Of a stretch of DNA of 21,063 nucleotides, positions 18,821 to 21,063 are shown one piece after another (the first letter of the stretch is position 1; each line of letters opens with the position of its first letter). Under the pieces are notes generated by a model. That model did not search any database. It was not told the DNA's origin and worked only from the letters and a program-made list of their open reading frames with translations. The position numbers and the translations under genes are program-made. This DNA comes from Dissophora ornata. Taxonomy: Eukaryota; Mortierellomycota; Mortierellomycetes; Mortierellales; Mortierellaceae. Location: assembly GCA_025201705.1 (NCBI GenBank), contig MU617163.1, positions 1-21,063 on the forward strand, read 5' to 3'.

Positions 18821-21063
18821 GAATACGATTCTTTCCCCTACTCACAATAAGCACACTTTCTGCTCTACCCCTAATCCCTCACTATTTTTTGGTTTGGCAT
18901 TCCGTTCTCTATCCACGCTTGACCATCCCCCCTTCCCACGCACGACGCTTCACCCCTGGAAAAGAAAAAAAAAGACACTTGGTCTTGTTTCATCAACTTG
19001 CTATTGTCACCTGTAGCATGGCCCGCACGGAAAACAAGGGGGTGGGTGCATGTACAGTACAAATTTAGGCAGTCCTCAGCTGCATCATGCTGTGTGATTT
19101 TTGACCAATAAGCATATTACACTGTCCCAAGTCCACGATGGTAAGGACCATGATACAATCGATGTAATTCCCAAGATCCAGGGGCTATGCTAAAGAATCG
19201 AAAATCACTCGCAAAAAAGAGAGGGGTAAAATATTGGAGTCGAGTATATCTCCTCATTTGTAGGCCAACCCGTGGGACAACTCAGCACGCTCTCTTCCGA
19301 GAAGGGAAGCACATATCAACAACAAAACAGCTGTACCCTGGCAGAGGTTGGGAGTATCGCGGACCAAGGTTTCCTCTTTTCCCATGGACAGGACAGGGGG
19401 AAGAAGGGAGGATATGTACTTTTAGAGCAACATTTCTGAGAGGCGACAGATCTTCTGATAAACAGCGCTCTTATTTGAAGGACTCCTTTATTTTCTCACC
19501 CACCCTCCTTCTGCCTGAAGACAGAAGAGCGAACGAACAGACCTTGTCCTGGCTGCATGCACATGTCCGCAACTCCGTCCATCCCTGCGCTAATTGAACC
19601 GACTCCCTATTTTCGACAGACAGGGCAAGGTCACTGTTCGTCTCTTTAAATTTTGCTAGTCTGGTCTAATATGTACTGTACAAGAATAAATACTGCACAT
19701 GCAGAAAACCACCTTCGTGTGGTGTTTACCACCAGTCATGTCCGCTGTTGACCGTGAACAAGGGTCTACCTTGTGGAGGAATCGTTCATGCGATAATTTG
19801 ACTAGAAGTTTTCTCTAACGGAGGCCTCTTGTCTTTTTCCTTCTTCCTAGACGGCCTATCGCACCAATAGAGCCAGACTTGTGATGTTCGCGTGCATGAA
19901 ATGCTGGCGAGTCACCAGGCAAAAGCCCAAATTGCTTCGCAACATTAAAGCGCCCAGCCACCAAGAACGTTGAGCAAAAGCAGCGACGCACTCGTTCTTA
20001 AGAGAACTTACGATTTGCACGTACATGGAGTTCTCAGCATGCCCTACCCCCTATACCTGAGATGACTTGCTGCGTTCTTCACGACTTTCGCCTCCTCTCT
20101 CTTTTTTCTTTGATGCGCGTTTGTCTCCTGAGAGAATCTCCTTAATCCCTGTCCTTTTATTATTGCTGTTTTGTTTCCTACTATCTCATCTTCCTTCTCT
20201 GCTAATGCCTTGGCCCATCCCTTGACCCTCCCTTTTTACCATTGACTGGCAAGTGTTCCCTGTCGTTCTATTACTCTACATATCTTGCACTGTAACCTCC
20301 ATCCGTCCATTGTCCCCATTGTCTTGACATTGTCCTCCTTCCTTCGCCCACTATTACCCTGAGGTGGTTCGCCCTGTTCTCCGTTTTTTTTCGATCTGTG
20401 GGCAAACAAACAAACAAACAAACGCAAGGCGCACACCCCTTGCCGCTCAGAGCCTTCGCTTTGTTTGAATGTCTTACCTGATCTGATCTACGGTCGCTCA
20501 CTCTTATTGGATTGTCGTCACTGGCCGGGAACATTGCTTGCTGAGACACCAGGGACGCGAATATCTCGAGATGCCCCGTGTTGGGACAATTTGAGTTGTG
20601 TTTTTTCGAGCAAGATCTTATACCGTCGTGTGGAAAGCCATTTCCCCCTTGGGAAGGCTTGACACCATTTTGTTTGGAGGGCAAACCTCCTCTTTTCATA
20701 ACCCTTGTTTTTTGGATTCTCCTTTGACCTTGAAAAAAGAAAACGTCCCGCCTACGGTACACGTACGTTGGTTCAATAAATCGAAACCGATAGAGAGATA
20801 GAGAGATAGAGAGAAAGAGAGCAAGAGAGTGAGAAAGAGAGCAAGAGAGTGAGAAAGAAGAGAAGGAACTGTTCCAACAACCGACCATAGGATGGGGAAA
20901 AGGGATAGGAATAACTCTCCAACGAGGCGAACGTTCTTTCCTTTCCTCCCCTCCCCTTTCATTCATTTTTTTTGTTCACATTTCGACTACGGAAAACAGC
21001 CGCCCTTCCGTCTCCTTATTCCCCTTGGCCCAGGTTCAGATCACCCCCCCTCCTGATTTTTTT
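18821..21063. other. Right-edge region without a convincing gene
   Basis: The longest open frames (19187-19597 on plus, 20271-20966 on minus) have no motifs, and the latter is mostly simple sequence. From about 20080 onward the plus strand is pyrimidine-rich in the manner of the upstream regions of the genes at 1944 and 12872, so a plus-strand gene may begin beyond the window. Contains (CAAA)5 at 20403-20422 and the GA-rich repeats listed separately. Confidence 0.45.
20789..20853 (+). repeat. Purine-rich compound tandem repeat
   Basis: Three perfect GATAGAGA units (20789-20812) are followed by two perfect 20-bp units (20814-20833 and 20834-20853, AAAGAGAGCAAGAGAGTGAG). The all-purine bias (apart from a few T and C) suggests slippage-prone DNA; possible H-DNA is an inference. 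Confidence 0.9.

Noticed and set aside
19187..19597. 136-codon plus-strand frame
   Set aside because: No motif, no membrane or signal segment, no splice partners; composition looks like untranslated DNA.
20271..20966. 231-codon open frame on the minus strand
   Set aside because: Its length comes from low-complexity DNA (Ser/Leu runs translated from the GA/CT repeats and a Cys/Leu/Val run from the CAAA repeat). No domain, splice context or conserved motif.
1..21063. CRISPR array, bacterial operon, viral or toxin gene
   Set aside because: No regularly spaced repeats, no ribosome-binding-site-led gene clusters, and no viral or toxin motifs seen; spliced eukaryotic genes dominate.

Overview
The window looks like nuclear DNA of an early-diverging filamentous fungus, most likely Mucoromycota and probably Mortierellomycotina. 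This is an inference. It rests on genes with many short GTAAGT-type introns (81-288 nt), branch-point-like CTAAC motifs, pyrimidine-rich tracts upstream of genes, AATAAA signals, and gene types typical of such fungi: an OPT transporter, an ARL1 GTPase and a kinase-like/ankyrin protein. No bacterial operon features, tRNA, rRNA or CRISPR array were seen.

Four intact genes can be assembled with consistent splice phases. (1) 1944-5964 (+): three exons, 1239 aa, a seven-transmembrane receptor-like protein with a ~900-residue low-complexity tail. (2) 6460-7428 (-): three exons, the Golgi small GTPase ARL1, with only four coding bases in its first exon and an odd C-terminus. It converges on gene 1. 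(3) 12872-15297 (+): two exons, 777 aa, a kinase-like domain lacking the catalytic Asp (HRD is HRH) followed by a Pro/Ser-rich linker and ankyrin-like repeats, so probably a pseudokinase. (4) 15726-18758 (+): six exons, 844 aa, an OPT-family oligopeptide transporter with a TATA box.

Between ARL1 and the pseudokinase lies about 5 kb of gene-poor DNA. It holds a decayed gene (about 8257-9416) with a recognisable PD-(D/E)XK-nuclease-like core broken by 11 in-frame stops and a frameshift, a second possible coding remnant without a start codon (10665-10976), a precise 29-bp tandem duplication, and a 31-bp direct repeat at 120-bp spacing. The left edge (1-1943) has one weak exon-like frame (755-1078). 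The right edge (18759-21063) has no convincing gene, but carries simple repeats and pyrimidine-rich DNA like that upstream of the other genes.

No operon-like cooperation is expected. The plausible shared theme is membrane and signalling biology: a candidate receptor, a trafficking GTPase, a signalling scaffold and a peptide transporter. Nothing in the sequence shows that they act together.
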